Shown: positions 7,095 through 15,573, counted from the stretch's first letter. The stretch is DNA of 36,394 nt from an uncultured Lachnospiraceae bacterium (GCA_910586405.1 CAJUII010000024.1:1-36394), one strand, 5' to 3'. The notes: a model not told the origin generated them from the sequence alone. Numbers and translations are program-made.

Positions 7095-8390
7095 TTATTC
7101 CTTGTAATAGCTAAATGCCAGACCATACATCCGCACTGTATCGCCCTCTTGAATGCCAAGTGCTTCTAGTTCGTCCAGTATGCCGTTATCCTTGAGGAAC
7201 TGCTGGAAAAATTTAAATCCGCGCTCAGACTCCAGATTGGTATATCCAAGCATTTTTTCAATACGGGGACCTTCGACGATGTATGTGTTTTCTTTCTGAT
7301 CGTATTCAACCGTATAAGGCTCATTTCCCACAACAATCTCCGTATCAGGATTGAACTCGGCCTCGAAAATGACTGGCGGTTCGTCAATCTCTGCAAGCAT
7401 GTTCGCTACATGGTATAAAAGCTCTTGTAAACCTTGGCCGGATACTGCTGATATCGGAAATACTTTGATGCCTTTTGGTTCAAACTCATTTTTGATTCGT
7501 TCAATCGGATCTTCACCGTTTTCACTATAGACGGCATCTATTTTATTGGCGGCAATCACCTGTGGTCTGTGGGCGATATCAGCGTTGTAGGCTTCTAGTT
7601 CCTTGTGAATCGCATAGATATCCGCAACAGGGTCCCGTCCTTCTGTGGAGGCGGCGTCAACAAGATGAATCAGAACTTTTGTACGCTCTATGTGCCTGAG
7701 AAATTCATGTCCCAGTCCAACGCCCTCAGAGGCACCCTCGATAAGTCCCGGGATATCAGCAATGACAAATCCTTTTCCACCCTCGAGATCTACGACACCA
7801 AGATTGGGATTGAGTGTTGTGAAATGATAATTGGCAATCTTTGGTCTTGCATTTGTGACACGGGACAACAGTGTGGATTTTCCAACATTCGGAAATCCTA
7901 CAAGCCCTACATCTGCGATTACCTTTAATTCAAGAAACAGGTTTAGTTCTTTGGAAGGCTGTCCCGGCTGGGCATACTTGGGCGCCTGCATGGTTGAGGT
8001 GGCATAATGCTGATTGCCGTTTCCGCCTTTTCCACCGCTCAAGATTGTCTGTCTGCGATTTTCACCTGACATATCAGCAATAATTCTGCCTGATTCTAAT
8101 TCCTTGATGACGGTTCCTTCTGGTACTTTTACAATGATATCTGCTCCGTTTTTTCCGCGGCAGTTTCTCTTGCCACCTTGTTCTCCGTCCTGAGCACAGT
8201 ATTTTCTGATATGGCGGAAGTCTGTCAAGGTATTTAGTCCTTCGTCTACTTCGAAAATCACACTTCCGCCATTGCCGCCATCGCCGCCATCAGGGCCGCC
8301 GTTCGGTACATATTTTTCGCGCCGGAAGGACACATGTCCGTCTCCTCCTTTGCCGCTTCTGATATATATTTTGGCTCTATCTGCAAACAT
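7095..8390 (-). CDS. obgE: GTPase ObgE/CgtA
   Basis: A 431-residue Obg GTPase, which acts in late 50S assembly and in stress and (p)ppGpp responses. The glycine-rich Obg fold covers residues 1-158. The G domain follows with G1 GFPNVGKS (165-172), a G2 TTLNP threonine pair (191-192), G3 DIPG (212-215) and G4 ANKID (about 283). A C-terminal OCT domain (about 350-430) is present, as in Gram-positive Obg. The chosen start at 8390 (MFADRAKIYI) matches the conserved N-terminus and has AAAGG upstream; an in-frame ATG at 8426 would add 12 residues that the family lacks. An intercistronic hairpin lies between this gene and rpmA. Confidence 0.97.
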   Translation of the reverse strand: MFADRAKIYIRSGKGGDGHVSFRREKYVPNGGPDGGDGGNGGSVIFEVDEGLNTLTDFRHIRKYCAQDGEQGGKRNCRGKNGADIIVKVPEGTVIKELESGRIIADMSGENRRQTILSGGKGGNGNQHYATSTMQAPKYAQPGQPSKELNLFLELKVIADVGLVGFPNVGKSTLLSRVTNARPKIANYHFTTLNPNLGVVDLEGGKGFVIADIPGLIEGASEGVGLGHEFLRHIERTKVLIHLVDAASTEGRDPVADIYAIHKELEAYNADIAHRPQVIAANKIDAVYSENGEDPIERIKNEFEPKGIKVFPISAVSGQGLQELLYHVANMLAEIDEPPVIFEAEFNPDTEIVVGNEPYTVEYDQKENTYIVEGPRIEKMLGYTNLESERGFKFFQQFLKDNGILDELEALGIQEGDTVRMYGLAFSYYKE

Positions 8391-8424
8391 TAATTTCAAC
8401 CTTTCTTTTCTGACAATCATATGC

Positions 8425-8453
8425 AAAAGGCTTCAGGTGAAACCTGAAGCCTT
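8425..8453 (-). terminator. Intercistronic hairpin between rpmA and obgE
   Basis: A perfect 12-bp stem (8427-8438 with 8442-8453) with a GAA loop is followed on the minus strand by a short T4 run. It starts 22 bp after the rpmA stop. It may act as a partial terminator that lets ribosomal protein genes be expressed above obgE, or as an mRNA end stabiliser or processing site. Confidence 0.6.
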
Positions 8454-8474
8454 AGTAAATCCGTAAGTATGACT

Positions 8475-8762
8475 CTATTTCTCCTCTACAGGATAAACGG
8501 AAGCCTGCTTTCTATCTCTTCCTTTTCTCTCGAATCTGAGTACACCGTCAACCAATGCAAACAATGTATCATCTCCGCCGATCCCAACATTTACGCCCGG
8601 ATGAATCTTTGTACCGCGCTGTCTATATAAAATGTTGCCTGCCTTTACGAACTGACCATCTGCTCTTTTCGCACCTAATCTTTTCGACTCGGAATCTCTG
8701 CCGTTCTTTGTAGAACCAACTCCCTTTTTATGAGCAAAAAACTGAAGATTTAACTTCATCAT
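8475..8762 (-). CDS. rpmA: Large ribosomal subunit protein bL27
   Basis: A 95-residue bL27. It has the Firmicute-type N-terminal extension MMKLNLQFFAHKKGVGS; in Staphylococcus this extension is removed after the FF pair by the protease Prp, exposing the mature AHKKGVGS tail that reaches toward the peptidyl transferase centre. The prp gene sits immediately upstream (4 bp). The core NGRDSESKRLG...GNILYRQRG is standard. The start at 8762 has AAGGAGG 10 nt upstream. Confidence 0.97.
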   Translation of the reverse strand: MMKLNLQFFAHKKGVGSTKNGRDSESKRLGAKRADGQFVKAGNILYRQRGTKIHPGVNVGIGGDDTLFALVDGVLRFERKGRDRKQASVYPVEEK

Positions 8763-8766
8763 GGTA

Positions 8767-9120
8767 TTACACCTCCTTGATTATGAGTTCGAAAAAACGC
8801 TTTTCTTTCAAAAAAGGTCTTTTTCGTTTACCGTAGTTTTGTTCGATTTCTTTTAAACCCATTACCAAAGAATCCATCAAGAGCTTTGTCTTGTCATTAA
8901 TTTCATCGGGAAACTGACATTCGATATAGCCTTCACTCTCATCACTCTCTGTAATCATATGCTCATTCGCCAGCACTTCGATGGCATTGAGCGTATTAAT
9001 GACCAGAATAGAAATGGAGGCACATACGATATCTTTTCCTGACCGTCCAAAGCCTGCATGACCCATACAGGTAAATCCTTTATAACTGTCACTGGATTTA
9101 AAAATTACAATCGTAGTCAT
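8767..9120 (-). CDS. prp: Ribosomal-processing cysteine protease Prp
   Basis: A 117-residue YsxB/DUF464 protein, the cysteine protease that trims the N-terminal extension of bL27. The catalytic dyad is visible as H21 (GHAGF) and C33 (DIVCASIS). It is encoded between rplU and rpmA, the conserved place in Firmicutes, and the bL27 next to it carries the matching FF|A cleavage site. Length is typical. Confidence 0.95.
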   Translation of the reverse strand: MTTIVIFKSSDSYKGFTCMGHAGFGRSGKDIVCASISILVINTLNAIEVLANEHMITESDESEGYIECQFPDEINDKTKLLMDSLVMGLKEIEQNYGKRKRPFLKEKRFFELIIKEV

Positions 9121-9142
9121 AATATTTCACTAACAACATCTA

Positions 9143-9448
9143 TTAAGCGTTGATCTTATCAATCTTAACCTGTGTGTATGCTTGTCTATGACCGTTTTTC
9201 TTGTGATAGCCTGTCTTTCTCTTGTACTTGTAAACGATGACTTTTCTGCTTCTTCCCTGCTCCAGAACGGTAGCGGAAACAGATGCATTCGCTACATCAG
9301 CGCCTACTTTGAGAGAATCATTGCTAACAGCAATAACATTGTCAAAAGTTACAGTGTTTCCAGCTTCTACATCAAGCTTTTCTACCTTGATTACATCTCC
9401 CTCGGAAACCTTGTACTGCTTTCCACCTGTTGCAATAATTGCGTACAT
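9143..9448 (-). CDS. rplU: Large ribosomal subunit protein bL21
   Basis: A 101-residue bL21, a 23S rRNA-binding protein. The N-terminus MYAIIATGGKQYKVSEGD and the C-terminal KRKTGYHKKNGHRQ stretch (77-90) are diagnostic. AGGAGG lies 6 nt before the ATG. It is the first gene of the operon running to rsfS, preceded by a clear promoter and a leader of roughly 75 nt. Confidence 0.97.
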   Translation of the reverse strand: MYAIIATGGKQYKVSEGDVIKVEKLDVEAGNTVTFDNVIAVSNDSLKVGADVANASVSATVLEQGRSRKVIVYKYKRKTGYHKKNGHRQAYTQVKIDKINA

Positions 9449-9524
9449 ATTGCACCTCCTAAATAATTACTCGCTAACTTTGGTGGTATCTTAGATACAC
9501 TTGAACCTAATTATGCGGCATACT
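9449..9524 (-). promoter_or_regulatory. rplU 5' leader, possible L21 leader element
   Basis: The transcribed leader between the promoter and rplU contains a small hairpin GTATC-TAA-GATAC and further paired-looking segments before the ribosome binding site. Firmicute rplU genes often carry an autoregulatory L21 leader here. I infer this from position; the consensus fold was not checked. Confidence 0.4.
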
Positions 9525-9529
9525 CATAT

Positions 9530-9558
9530 ATAGTAGCATTGTTGGGGGCGCTTGTCAA
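9530..9558 (-). promoter_or_regulatory. Sigma-A promoter of the rplU operon
   Basis: On the minus strand TTGACA (9553-9558) and TACTAT (9530-9535) are separated by 17 bp. It separates the rplU operon from the upstream his/lysozyme/RNase chain, which has no obvious terminator before it, so readthrough from that chain is also possible. Confidence 0.8.
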
Positions 9559-9610
9559 TGCTTTTTTCAGAATCTATTTTGTCTGTCTATTTTGTTTGTT
9601 TGATCTGGAT

Positions 9611-10111
9611 TTACAATGAAGCTGCATGGAACGAAAGTTCAAAAGATGTCCCTTTCTCGCAGACAATCTTGATTTTGTTCCGCCCCTTTTTCAAATCCAA
9701 TGTGCACTGTTGTTCTGTAGCTGGTGCTGCGTCAGAGACAGTGGATTTTGGGGCGGCGCTGTCCTGCTCTGTCAATAGAACGCTGGCATCGCCGGGCGGT
9801 ACGAAGATTAGTTTCGCTTTGCCGTCTGTCACTTGCAGTGTATAATACATCTGTATTGTCACATCTTCGGAAGCACTGTATTTCCAGACAGTCTCCATAC
9901 CTGTCATTTTGCTGCATGATATTGTGGTGATTCCATCATGCACAGTTTGATAGTATTTCAATTTGTTTACAGCGTTCAGTTCACTGGCAATGAGCTTCTC
10001 ATTCTCATAGACATACGCGGGCAAAAGAATTGTTCCTGCTATGATGATGCCAAATATAACAGCATATATATAAATACAGATACCGATGATAATAAGCAGT
10101 TTCTTTTTCAT
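9611..10111 (-). CDS. Membrane-anchored extracellular protein of unknown function
   Basis: A 166-residue protein not recognised as any named family. Residues 1-5 are MKKKL, followed by a hydrophobic segment (about 4-34) that could be a signal anchor. The rest is soluble and probably extracellular: a beta-rich segment (about 50-110), a Ser/Ala/Pro/Thr linker (about 113-130), and a closing beta-like segment with TLDLKKGRNKIKIVCEKG. That last part recalls jelly-roll or sandwich domains but is too short to call. The start at 10111 directly follows the RNase G stop (1 bp apart) with GGGGAG inside the upstream gene, so translation is coupled. An ATG 15 bp upstream overlaps the RNase gene and is not preferred. 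Confidence 0.75.
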   Translation of the reverse strand: MKKKLLIIIGICIYIYAVIFGIIIAGTILLPAYVYENEKLIASELNAVNKLKYYQTVHDGITTISCSKMTGMETVWKYSASEDVTIQMYYTLQVTDGKAKLIFVPPGDASVLLTEQDSAAPKSTVSDAAPATEQQCTLDLKKGRNKIKIVCEKGTSFELSFHAASL

Positions 10112-10112
10112 A

Positions 10113-11351
10113 TTAGCTCTCCCCAAGCTGTTCCGCCAGCGATTTTGTGGTCTTTCTGCGCGTGATTTCTACAAGTCCGAGCGCGGTGAGATCAACGATT
10201 GTGGTCTGAATAGGGTCCTTTTTTGCCAAAACCCTTAGCTCCTGCAACAGTGCATCTATAAAACGCTGCTCTTCCATATTGATAAAGTCAATTAAAATCA
10301 TACCTGCCAGATTTCTGAGCCGCATCTGGCGCATAATTTCGTTTGCTGCTTCGAGATTAATCTGGTAAATATATTCCGCAGATTCTTTCTTTGTGACATT
10401 TTTCCCGGAATTGACATCTATGACATACATGGCTTCTGTTTTGTCTATGATGAGGTAGGCACCGGATTTTAGCCATACTTTTCTGGAGAGCAGCTCCGAC
10501 AAGTGTGTTTCTACGCGGTACAGCTTTTGTAATGGATAGGAAGTATCCTGATACAAGGAAATAGCTGCGGACTGTTCTGGCATATAAAGCGCCGCAAAGT
10601 CTTTTAGTTCGTCGTATAAGGCACAATGATCTGTAACTACCTGCTGATAAGTAAAGCCCTCGTCCCGCAGCTTTGTCAGATATAGAGGCGGCGACTGCCA
10701 AATGCGGCTGAAACATGTCCGGTGAATGCCCTCTTGAAGCAGTGCCGTCATTCGCTGGTTTAGATAAAGAATTTCTTCTTTGACAGGCTGCAAGCAGTCG
10801 GCGGCTTCCGCCGTTTCTGAATACTGTAACAGGGCTGCCGCATTTGTGCGAATCACAACGCCGAACGCAAGCGCCTGCGGAATGGCAGCCTGAAGCTGCT
10901 CTCTTTCTAATTTGGTGCATTTTTTGGAGATGCCTTTGTAGGTATTTGCATAGGAAACCACACTGTATTTGCCAGCAAGAGACAGGTTCATAGTAAATAC
11001 AGGCTCTTTTGTCCGCACGGCTTCTTTCTCCAATTGAACAAGGAGTTCGTCGCCTGCTAAGATTCTCCCGTCATATTTGCGGTTTGTGAGGACAGGCTTG
11101 TAGTCTGCATGAATAGGCAGATACCCCTTTTGGTTGGGCGCGTAGAGAATAAATGCCGCTTGAAGCTGTTTTGAGACATTGAGCACTTTCGCCACAAAAA
11201 TATCGCCGATGGTTACATGGTCATTGCGTTGGTCATAAGAGGTAAAATTTACAGACTGCATTTGATTCGTCTTGGAATCAAGAGAAAACGCAAGAACCCC
11301 TTTGGTGTCGCGATGACAGTATTCTGTAATAATATAGCGCATATCACTCAT
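10113..11351 (-). CDS. Ribonuclease E/G family endoribonuclease, short form
   Basis: A 412-residue member of the RNase E/G family, endonucleases that cut single-stranded RNA in rRNA maturation and mRNA decay. The S1-like RNA-binding part is at about residues 35-125 (VTIGDIFVAKVLNV, QKGYLPIH). The DNase I-like catalytic part has the metal-binding aspartates D312 in IDVNSGK and D355 in ILIDFIN. The protein ends soon after LVEITRRKT with ...EQLGES; the CPxC zinc-link that normally follows is missing. The start at 11351 is chosen because GGGGAG is 10 nt before it; the ATG six bases earlier is too close. It lies between the DUF2344 gene and the coupled small membrane protein, near rplU, a common neighbour of rng. 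Confidence 0.88.
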   Translation of the reverse strand: MSDMRYIITEYCHRDTKGVLAFSLDSKTNQMQSVNFTSYDQRNDHVTIGDIFVAKVLNVSKQLQAAFILYAPNQKGYLPIHADYKPVLTNRKYDGRILAGDELLVQLEKEAVRTKEPVFTMNLSLAGKYSVVSYANTYKGISKKCTKLEREQLQAAIPQALAFGVVIRTNAAALLQYSETAEAADCLQPVKEEILYLNQRMTALLQEGIHRTCFSRIWQSPPLYLTKLRDEGFTYQQVVTDHCALYDELKDFAALYMPEQSAAISLYQDTSYPLQKLYRVETHLSELLSRKVWLKSGAYLIIDKTEAMYVIDVNSGKNVTKKESAEYIYQINLEAANEIMRQMRLRNLAGMILIDFINMEEQRFIDALLQELRVLAKKDPIQTTIVDLTALGLVEITRRKTTKSLAEQLGES

Positions 11352-11416
11352 TTGCATTCACTCCCCGCTATCGGAAAATATGAGCACTGGACTCAAAATT
11401 TTATTTTTCGTATACA

Positions 11417-12124
11417 TCAGTATTCACGCCCAACTGCGCCAAGCGGTATGAGCGAAACAGCGTCTGGCGTCCCGCGATTGGTGTAAGTCTCCTCCCTTGT
11501 AATCAGCAGTCCAAACTCGTCAAATGGCTGCTGGTTTCGCTCATAGAAGGCTTTGATTACAAGAGAAGGCTTGATATTGTTCGCACTGCTCGCATCGACA
11601 GTCAGCGTAAGCGCGTGATTTTCTTCATGAAAACTGCACTCGTATATAAAGGGTTTGATATCAAACGTGGCTTCGCTCTTTTTGGTCTTTTTCGTCACCG
11701 TAATTTCGTTTTGACTCATAAAGTCATTGATTGCGGACTGTGTCAAGAAGGCTGGCTGGTATTGTTCGCGGAAGGTAATGGTGTAACGTGCTGCCGCGAC
11801 GCTTGCCATTGCATTTCCGGCATTGTCAGGGAGGAGGCGCGCTTCGAGAACTTCGATGCCGTCAACCATCTGCGCATTGAGTGTATCCACAAACTCCTTT
11901 GTGCTTGTCAGGGAATGCACCTCGATATCCATATATTCGCCATTGCTCTCAAGCCCTACGCCAAGCGGCGCGGCAAAAGACATGATCTGGTGCGGGCTAA
12001 AACCTGCCGAATAGGCAATATCAATTCCGGCGCGGCGGATTGCTTTCTGGAAATACCGCATTACATCAAGATGTCCTATAAATTTAAGCACACCATGTTT
12101 TGAAAATTTAACTCTTACTTTCAC
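11417..12124 (-). CDS. TIGR03936 family radical SAM-associated protein (DUF2344)
   Basis: A 235-residue protein that starts with GTG at 12124 (MKVRVKFSKHG), 6 nt after AAGGAGG. A longer reading from 12208 would overlap the upstream gene and is rejected. Its N-terminal half carries RVKFSKHGVLKFIGHLD and FSPHQIMSFAAPLGVGLES, typical of the DUF2344/TIGR03936 family. In many bacteria this domain is fused to or adjacent to the TIGR03960 radical SAM protein, as here (28 bp apart). The biochemical role is not established; linkage to RNase G and L21 suggests RNA or ribosome metabolism. The last residues (about 205-235) are less conserved-looking. Confidence 0.85.
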   Translation of the reverse strand: MKVRVKFSKHGVLKFIGHLDVMRYFQKAIRRAGIDIAYSAGFSPHQIMSFAAPLGVGLESNGEYMDIEVHSLTSTKEFVDTLNAQMVDGIEVLEARLLPDNAGNAMASVAAARYTITFREQYQPAFLTQSAINDFMSQNEITVTKKTKKSEATFDIKPFIYECSFHEENHALTLTVDASSANNIKPSLVIKAFYERNQQPFDEFGLLITREETYTNRGTPDAVSLIPLGAVGREY

Positions 12125-12152
12125 TGAGAACCTCCTTGGTCTGGCGTTATTG

Positions 12153-14021
12153 TCAGGAACGCGCTGTGCTGCATATGCCGCAGTGGTATCTGGCGGCGCC
12201 GCAGGCATTACACTGCTGTTGACAGTTTGGCGTGAGCTGTTCCTCCAGTGCGCGCTGCCATTCTTTCTTTAAAAATTCCTTTGTGATACCACAGTCGATA
12301 AAATCCCACGGGAAGATTTCGTCCAGACTGCGCGCGCGCGTCGTGTAAAAATCAGTATCAATACCGCACTCTTCAAAAGTTTCTGTCCAAACATCATGCT
12401 TGTAATATTCGCCCCATGCGTCAAAGATACAGCCTTTTTGGTATGCCTTCAAAATAGGTTTGCTCAAACGCCTGTCACCGCGGGCTAAGATGCCCTCCAT
12501 GACACTTGCGTCCGCTTCGTGCCAGTTATATTTGATACTCTTTTGGTTGAGCTGCTCTGAAATTGCTCTCCGCGTCATGTATGCTTTCTCCAAAAACTGT
12601 TCTTTGGTACACTGGGGTGCCCACTGGAACGGGGTAAAGGGTTTTGGAATAAAAAAGGAGGTGCTGGCAACAATCTGTACCTTGCCAGTTCTTTTTTCCT
12701 TTGGCACAGTATCATAAAAAGCGACGGCAATCTTATTCGAAAGCTCTGCGATTCCGCGAATGTCCTCCTCTGTCTCTGTGGGCAGTCCAAGCATAAAATA
12801 GAGCTTGACGCGGTTCCAGCCGCCCTCAAATGCCAAGGTGGCACCCTTTAAGATGACTTCCTCTGTCAGTCCCTTATTGATCACATTTCTCAAACGCTGG
12901 CTTCCTGCCTCCGGCGCAAAAGTCAGGCTGCTTTTTCTGACATCTTGCACTTTTTCCATGACATCGAGTGAAAAGGCATCAATACGAAGAGATGGCAGCG
13001 AAATATTGACTTTCTTTTCCTTGCATTTGTCAATCAGGAAGGTGACAAGCTCTTCAAGATGTGAATAATCGCTGGAGCTCAAAGAGCTGAGTGAAATCTC
13101 GTCATATCCTGTATGATCAAGCATCTTTACCGCATAGTTTTTCAGCATCTCCACGTCGCGCTCCCGCACAGGGCGATAGAGCTGTCCAGCCTGACAAAAA
13201 CGGCATCCGCGGATACAGCCCCGCTGGATTTCAAGCACTACCCTGTCCTGTGTGCACTTGATAAACGGCACAACAGGTTTTTCGGGATAATACGTATTGG
13301 ACAAATCAGTGACAATCTCTTTGAGAATGGTTCTGGGAATGTCTGCGCGCGTGGGTTCAAAGGATTGTATTGTACCATCTTCGTGATAGGTCACTTCATA
13401 AAACTGCGGAACATACATTCCGGGTATTTTGGCGGCTTCTGCAAGAAACGACGTTCGGGACATGCCTGCATCGCGGCATGATTGATATAAATTTAACAGT
13501 GCGCGGTACTGTGTCTCGCCCTCTCCGATATAAAAGATATCAAAAAATTCTGCAATGGGTTCTGGATTAGAACAGCATGGCCCCCCGCCAATGACAATCG
13601 GGTGCGCCCATGTCCTCTCTGCGGCGATGAGTGGAATCTGCGATAAATCCAAGATTTGCAGAATATTGGTATAACACATTTCATACTGAATCGTAATGCC
13701 CAGAAAATCAAACTCTTTGATCGGGTCCTGCGATTCCAGCGCAAACAGCGGTATTTTTTTCTCGCGCATAACCGCGTCTAAATCCGGCCACGGAGAGTAG
13801 ACACGCTCACACCATGTATCCTCAAACTGGTTTAGCATGTCATAAAGAATCTGTATTCCAAGATGCGACATGCCAATCTCATACACATCTGGAAAACACA
13901 TTGCAAACCTGACAGAGATGTCAGGTTTGCTTTTGATTACACTGTTTACTTCGTTGCCTATATAGCGTGCAGGTTTTTCAACCTTCATTAATATTTCATC
14001 ACTTAATGCTAAATTTCTCAT
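12153..14021 (-). CDS. TIGR03960 family B12-binding radical SAM protein
   Basis: A 622-residue protein. Residues about 35-170 form a Rossmann-like, B12-binding-type domain (FPDVYEIGMSHLGIQ; IGGGPCCSNPEP). The radical SAM core follows, with the [4Fe-4S] motif C269-x3-C273-x2-C276 (RGCIRGCRFCQAGQ). The C-terminus (about 598-620) holds a cysteine cluster CQQQCNACG...CGIC that could bind another cluster or zinc. The substrate is unknown. Its stable partner is the DUF2344 gene directly downstream. It follows the GH25 lysozyme by 19 bp in the same direction. Confidence 0.9.
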   Translation of the reverse strand: MRNLALSDEILMKVEKPARYIGNEVNSVIKSKPDISVRFAMCFPDVYEIGMSHLGIQILYDMLNQFEDTWCERVYSPWPDLDAVMREKKIPLFALESQDPIKEFDFLGITIQYEMCYTNILQILDLSQIPLIAAERTWAHPIVIGGGPCCSNPEPIAEFFDIFYIGEGETQYRALLNLYQSCRDAGMSRTSFLAEAAKIPGMYVPQFYEVTYHEDGTIQSFEPTRADIPRTILKEIVTDLSNTYYPEKPVVPFIKCTQDRVVLEIQRGCIRGCRFCQAGQLYRPVRERDVEMLKNYAVKMLDHTGYDEISLSSLSSSDYSHLEELVTFLIDKCKEKKVNISLPSLRIDAFSLDVMEKVQDVRKSSLTFAPEAGSQRLRNVINKGLTEEVILKGATLAFEGGWNRVKLYFMLGLPTETEEDIRGIAELSNKIAVAFYDTVPKEKRTGKVQIVASTSFFIPKPFTPFQWAPQCTKEQFLEKAYMTRRAISEQLNQKSIKYNWHEADASVMEGILARGDRRLSKPILKAYQKGCIFDAWGEYYKHDVWTETFEECGIDTDFYTTRARSLDEIFPWDFIDCGITKEFLKKEWQRALEEQLTPNCQQQCNACGAARYHCGICSTARS

Positions 14022-14040
14022 ATTTTACCTATTTCTTCTA

Positions 14041-15573
14041 CTATGGAAGCTGCACAGGCTCTGGCTGTGGCAGCATTTTGCCGTCAACATCAAATATATA
14101 CGGGATTCCATCAAGCTCAACAATGCCTGTCTGCATATTACCGTTGATATCAAAGTAGTACACGCTTCCGTCAATTGTTGTCAGACCGATTGCCATATGT
14201 CCGTCTGCCTCGTAATATTTTGCAGAGACACCATCATTGAACCAGCCTGTATACATCGTGCCGTCCGCTGCAAAGAGGTATGAAAGACCATTCAATGTCA
14301 CGGCACCTGTCATCATGTGTCCAGCTTCATCAAAGAAATATGTTCTGCCCTCAATTGTCTGCCAGCCTACCGAGCGGTGCCCGTCTACCATTGAAAGGTA
14401 ATAACTGTACACGCCATCGTTATACCAGCCATATACCATGGAACCGTCCGCTGCAAAAAGGAATGTCTGGTCACCAATTGTCTGCCAGCCTGTCTGCATG
14501 ATGCCAGTTTGATCAAAATAATAATATTTATTGTTGACAATATTCAGCCCTGTAAACATATGCCCGTCTGTGGAGAAGAAGCGTTTTCCTTCTGGAAAAT
14601 CAAGAAATCCTGTGTACATGGCACCATCTTGTGCAAAATAGTAACACAATCCATTGAGGTTTTGAAGTCCTGTGAGCATTTTTCCATCTGCGCCAAAACA
14701 GTACATTCCTAGTCCAATTGGCGTAAATCCAACTGCCATCACACCGTCAGGCTGTAGATAATACAGACTGTCCTCTAACGGCAGCCAGCCTGTGACCATA
14801 CGTCCTGCGGGGTCAAGATAATACTTTGCAGCACCCAGATCGAGCCAGCCCCGCTGCATTTTGTAGTTGATGTAATAATACAGATAGCCTTTTCTCGGAA
14901 CCCAGCCGGTGTTTACAATGCTTGCGGAGTAATCTTTGAGTGCATAATCCATATCGACATTTCCGTTCACGCCGGGAACACTGCCCTTGCTGGTGTACTG
15001 CCATACCGCAGCATCAGGAATATCACAGGTGGCAGCCCACTGTGCTACCCATTTATCATAAAATACAGGGCCAATCCGATCCTTGTACCAGTTGGCGCTG
15101 GAATAGACCATCGGATAATAGCCCTCTGCCTCAACCGTCGCGCAGAAGGTGTTTGCCATCAGCGACAGCATTTCGGGGGAGAGGGATTTGTGGACATTAT
15201 CTTCCACATCCCACACGACAGGATAAGATACCTGTACGTTCTGAATTGCATTTAGTACAAACTGCGCCTCCAGCGCTGCCTCCTGCACATTTTTGGCATA
15301 GGAATAGATATAGACGCCGGTCTTGATTCCCGCCTGCTGTGCGGCAAGCATGTTATAATAAAAATATTCGTCAATGCCTTTTAGCGTATTTCCCACCCGG
15401 ATAAAGGCGAATGTCACACCGCTCTGCGCCACTGCCTGCCAGTTAATCGGTCCCTGCCATTTTGAGACATCAATCCCCCGCTCTACAACTGCCGCTTCGG
15501 AGGTCATTGTCGGAACACTGCATAACATACATACCGCAAGCAGTGTGCAGAGAAAACGTGTCACTTTTTTCAT
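14041..15573 (-). CDS. GH25 lysozyme with ~14 C-terminal cell-wall-binding repeats
   Basis: A 510-residue secreted muramidase. A signal peptide (1-28, ending near SEA-A) precedes a GH25 domain (about 31-218), which cleaves the MurNAc-GlcNAc bond. Catalytic-site acids are visible: D35 (RGIDVSKWQG), D122 and E124 (VVWDVED) and D209 (DMDY). From about residue 223 to 500 run some 14 degenerate 20-residue repeats of the choline/cell-wall-binding type (TGW...YYF..DG.M), which attach the enzyme to the envelope. A short Pro-rich end closes the protein. Its ATG directly abuts the hisB stop with no gap and its ribosome binding site lies within hisB, so it appears translationally coupled to the his operon. 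A role in self-wall remodelling is likely. Confidence 0.93.
   Translation of the reverse strand: MKKVTRFLCTLLAVCMLCSVPTMTSEAAVVERGIDVSKWQGPINWQAVAQSGVTFAFIRVGNTLKGIDEYFYYNMLAAQQAGIKTGVYIYSYAKNVQEAALEAQFVLNAIQNVQVSYPVVWDVEDNVHKSLSPEMLSLMANTFCATVEAEGYYPMVYSSANWYKDRIGPVFYDKWVAQWAATCDIPDAAVWQYTSKGSVPGVNGNVDMDYALKDYSASIVNTGWVPRKGYLYYYINYKMQRGWLDLGAAKYYLDPAGRMVTGWLPLEDSLYYLQPDGVMAVGFTPIGLGMYCFGADGKMLTGLQNLNGLCYYFAQDGAMYTGFLDFPEGKRFFSTDGHMFTGLNIVNNKYYYFDQTGIMQTGWQTIGDQTFLFAADGSMVYGWYNDGVYSYYLSMVDGHRSVGWQTIEGRTYFFDEAGHMMTGAVTLNGLSYLFAADGTMYTGWFNDGVSAKYYEADGHMAIGLTTIDGSVYYFDINGNMQTGIVELDGIPYIFDVDGKMLPQPEPVQLP

Noticed and set aside
8425..8453. Short spacer repeat or CRISPR-like unit
   Set aside because: It is a single hairpin without neighbouring copies; intercistronic stem is the better reading.
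11615..12103. Plus-strand ORF of 162 codons
   Set aside because: It lies entirely opposite the DUF2344 gene, has no ribosome binding site and a cysteine/histidine-rich composition typical of antisense translation.
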